In this document: in pieces, positions 62,251 to 64,000 of the stretch
Layout: every line of letters starts with the position of its first letter
Position numbering within the stretch: position 1 is the first letter of the stretch
The notes under the pieces: generated by a model
Seen by the model: the letters and a program-made list of their open reading frames with translations, nothing else
Told to the model about the DNA's origin: nothing
Databases searched by the model: none
Translations under genes and position numbers: made by a program
From: a bacterium 1xD42-87
GTDB taxonomy: Bacteria; Bacillota; Clostridia; Lachnospirales; Lachnospiraceae
Direction of reading: 5' to 3'
NCBI GenBank assembly: GCA_003611805.1
Contig: RAYM01000001.1
Coordinates: forward strand, 1-64,000
DNA length: 64,000 nt

Positions 62251-63117
62251 TTATGAGATCGCATTTGCACCTGCGATAATTTCTGTTAATTCCTGCGTAA
62301 TAGATCCCTGACGCGCCCTGTTGTACATCAGCGACAAGTGATCTATCATTTCCTCAGCATTGCTCGTTGCGGAATCCATCGCCTGCATTCTCGCACCGTT
62401 TTCGCTCGCAACCGCTTCCACCAGACCGCCGTAGATCAGGCTGGTCACATATTTCGGAATAATCATGTCCAGCGCCTCGTCGTCCGCCGGCTCGAAATTC
62501 ATCAGCGCCTTGCTGCCCGTGCCCTGCGTCTCCTCCGAAGCGTTTTCCGTAGGCTCCACGGGAAGAAGTTTCAAAAGCGTCGGTACATGAACCACCGTAT
62601 TCTTAAATCCCGTGTAGGCGAGATAAATCTCTCCGATCTCCCCCGCCGCAAAGGAGGCAAGCAGCCTCTTGCACAGCGCCATCGCATCCACATAGGACGG
62701 CTCCTCGATGATTTCGGAATCCTCCTCCACAATCTCATAGCCATTGCGGTTCAGGGCGTCCCTGCCCTTCTTGCCGATTGCATAGATCCTCAGATCTTCC
62801 TTCTTAAAATCGCCCTTTGTGATAAGTTTCACAACGTTGGAATTGTAGCCGCCCGCGAGACCCCTGTTGGAGGTAATCACGATCACAGCTTTCTTCTGCG
62901 ATTCCCCCGCCGTCAGGTAGGGGTGGTTTAAGCCGCCGGTTTTCGCCAGCATGGAAGTCACCGTCTCGTACATGCAGTTAAAATATGCCTTCGACTGTTC
63001 CGCGCGCTGTTTCGCCCTCTGCAGTTTCACGGTAGAAACGAGTTTCATAGCTTTGGTAATCTGCTGCGTACTCTGAATACTGCCTTTACGCCTTTTAATG
63101 TCTCTCATTGAGGCCAT
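62251..63117 (-). CDS. atpG: F-type ATP synthase gamma subunit
   Basis: This 288-residue shaft subunit begins MASMRDIKRRKGSIQSTQQI and ends with EEMIDHLSLMYNRARQGSIT and TQELTEIIAGANAI, the conserved coiled-coil termini. It couples the c-ring to the alpha/beta hexamer. AGGAGGG precedes the ATG. A 139-bp structured gap separates it from atpA. Confidence 0.97.
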   Translation of the reverse strand: MASMRDIKRRKGSIQSTQQITKAMKLVSTVKLQRAKQRAEQSKAYFNCMYETVTSMLAKTGGLNHPYLTAGESQKKAVIVITSNRGLAGGYNSNVVKLITKGDFKKEDLRIYAIGKKGRDALNRNGYEIVEEDSEIIEEPSYVDAMALCKRLLASFAAGEIGEIYLAYTGFKNTVVHVPTLLKLLPVEPTENASEETQGTGSKALMNFEPADDEALDMIIPKYVTSLIYGGLVEAVASENGARMQAMDSATSNAEEMIDHLSLMYNRARQGSITQELTEIIAGANAIS

Positions 63118-63129
63118 AGCATTACCCTC

Positions 63130-63259
63130 CTAACTGCTCATTTCATTCGCAGTTACTGTGCAAAATTCATTCCAGATTGTCTTCGACAACGGAATTTTGC
63201 ACTTTTGCATCATTTTCTTACGGTCTCAGCAGCAAGTGCTTCGACCTGTACTGCACTTA
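63130..63259 (-). repeat. Three-hairpin spacer between atpA and atpG
   Basis: AACTGC/GCAGTT (about 63133-63155), GTGCAAAATTC/GAATTTTGCAC enclosing TTGTC/GACAA (about 63159-63203), and AAGTGC/GCACTT (about 63233-63258) form three stems. The last one adjoins the atpA stop codon at 63257-63259. No T-tract follows, so this is not a terminator. Confidence 0.6.
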
Positions 63260-64000
63260 TTTGAACTGCGCCTTGAACTCCTCGATCGCCTTCTTCAGCT
63301 TCGCGTCCGTTTCGTCGTTGATCTCTTTATTCTTTGCAATCTCGTTCGGCACCTCGGGATATTTCGTATCAAGAAATTCGAAGAACTCCGTCTCAAATCT
63401 GGTGATATCCTCAACCGCGACATCAAGCAGGTATTTGTTCGTCACCACATAGATGATGATAACCTGATACTGCACTGGCATCGGCTTGTACTGCGGCTGT
63501 TTCAGGACTTCCTTGATTCTTTCACCCTGTGCCAGCTTCTCCTTGGTATCGGCATCAAGCTCGGAACCGAACTGGGAGAAAGCTGCCAGCTCTCTGTACT
63601 GCGCAAGCTCTGTACGGATAGGCGCCGCAATCTTCTTCATCGCCTTAATCTGTGCCGCACCACCTACACGGGATACGGAAAGACCTGCGTTTACCGCCGG
63701 ACGGAAACCGGAATTGAACATTTCTGTCTCCAGATAAATCTGCCCGTCTGTGATGGAGATTACGTTCGTCGGAATGTACGCGGAAACGTCGCCCGCCTGC
63801 GTCTCAATGATGGGAAGCGCCGTCAGCGAACCGCCGCCGTACTCCTCACTCATTCTCGCCGCACGCTCTAACAGTCTGGAATGCAGATAGAACACGTCAC
63901 CGGGATACGCTTCACGCCCCGGCGGTCTCTTTAAGAGCAGGGAGAGTGTACGGTATGCTGCGGCCTGTTTGCTCAGGTCATCGTAAACCACCAGCACATC
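63257..64000 (-). CDS. atpA: F-type ATP synthase alpha subunit, N-terminus outside window
   Basis: The last 247 codons are present. The frame enters at [20 protein letters not shown] and shows [40 protein letters not shown] and [20 protein letters not shown], all canonical for the non-catalytic alpha subunit. The C-terminal helical domain is complete. It continues beyond the right edge, where the remaining upstream atp genes are expected. Confidence 0.97.
   Translation of the reverse strand, partial: DVLVVYDDLSKQAAAYRTLSLLLKRPPGREAYPGDVFYLHSRLLERAARMSEEYGGGSLTALPIIETQAGDVSAYIPTNVISITDGQIYLETEMFNSGFRPAVNAGLSVSRVGGAAQIKAMKKIAAPIRTELAQYRELAAFSQFGSELDADTKEKLAQGERIKEVLKQPQYKPMPVQYQVIIIYVVTNKYLLDVAVEDITRFETEFFEFLDTKYPEVPNEIAKNKEINDETDAKLKKAIEEFKAQFK

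Overview
This window reads as chromosome of a spore-forming clostridium, most likely Lachnospiraceae. It carries spoVT, spoVG, a DnaD/DnaI-type helicase loading pair, a LytTR two-component system, an F-type ATP synthase operon, consensus Shine-Dalgarno sites and a GC content near one half. Naming the family is inference from gene content. Almost all genes belong to recognisable families. Most lie on the minus strand in short operons.

Layout. 1-6.1 kb: end of a membrane protein, a BadF/BcrA-type sugar kinase, a LacI regulator with a GH4 phospho-glycosidase, and pncB. 6.2-9.1 kb: an AT-rich three-gene module (nitrilase-fold protein, winged-helix protein, unknown helical protein) with its own promoter and tandem iterons, inserted next to spoVT. 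9.2-14.9 kb: spoVT and a 1606-residue surface protein. 15-24 kb: nitroreductase plus AEC transporter, a cell-wall cluster (alpha/beta hydrolase, membrane-anchored MurF-like ligase, Ddl), a 33-residue small protein, a charged coiled-coil protein and a LytTR sensor/regulator pair. 24-28.3 kb: PfkB kinase, PAS-GAF-GGDEF cyclase, GH13 glucosidase. 28.3-31.4 kb: an accessory scar (HsdR C-terminal remnant, IS30 element, DinJ/YafQ toxin-antitoxin). 31.4-36 kb: pth-mfd and a 48-residue orphan small protein.

36.1-45.6 kb is the most coherent functional block. Ten genes read in one direction: a polar amino-acid ABC transporter, a cytidylate-kinase-like protein, a circularly permuted ATP-grasp ligase, an alpha-E protein, a transglutaminase-like protease and two M14 aspartoacylase-like proteins. 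One of the two M14 proteins has lost zinc ligands. The arrangement fits import of an amino acid, ATP-dependent formation of an amide-linked product, and its trimming. The ATP-grasp/alpha-E/transglutaminase trio has been predicted from comparative genomics to make or modify peptides; product and substrate remain unknown.

45.7-64 kb: spoVG, glgC-glgD, murC, dnaD-dnaI-prs behind a cluster of DnaA boxes, queT under a preQ1-I riboswitch-like leader, a three-gene operon ending in a HAD phosphatase, a chemotaxis receptor, and the distal half of the atp operon (A, G, D, C).

The most unusual feature is not a protein. Many gaps between co-directional genes hold structured, multi-hairpin DNA. Two families recur (three copies at 23.2, 41.7 and 43.5 kb; two copies at 38.1 and 44.6 kb). 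They sit in the same orientation relative to transcription, begin at or close to the stop codon of the upstream gene, and show compensatory base-pair changes between copies. A possible third family (20.9 and 42.7 kb) and unique structured spacers (18.3 and 63.2 kb) behave similarly.
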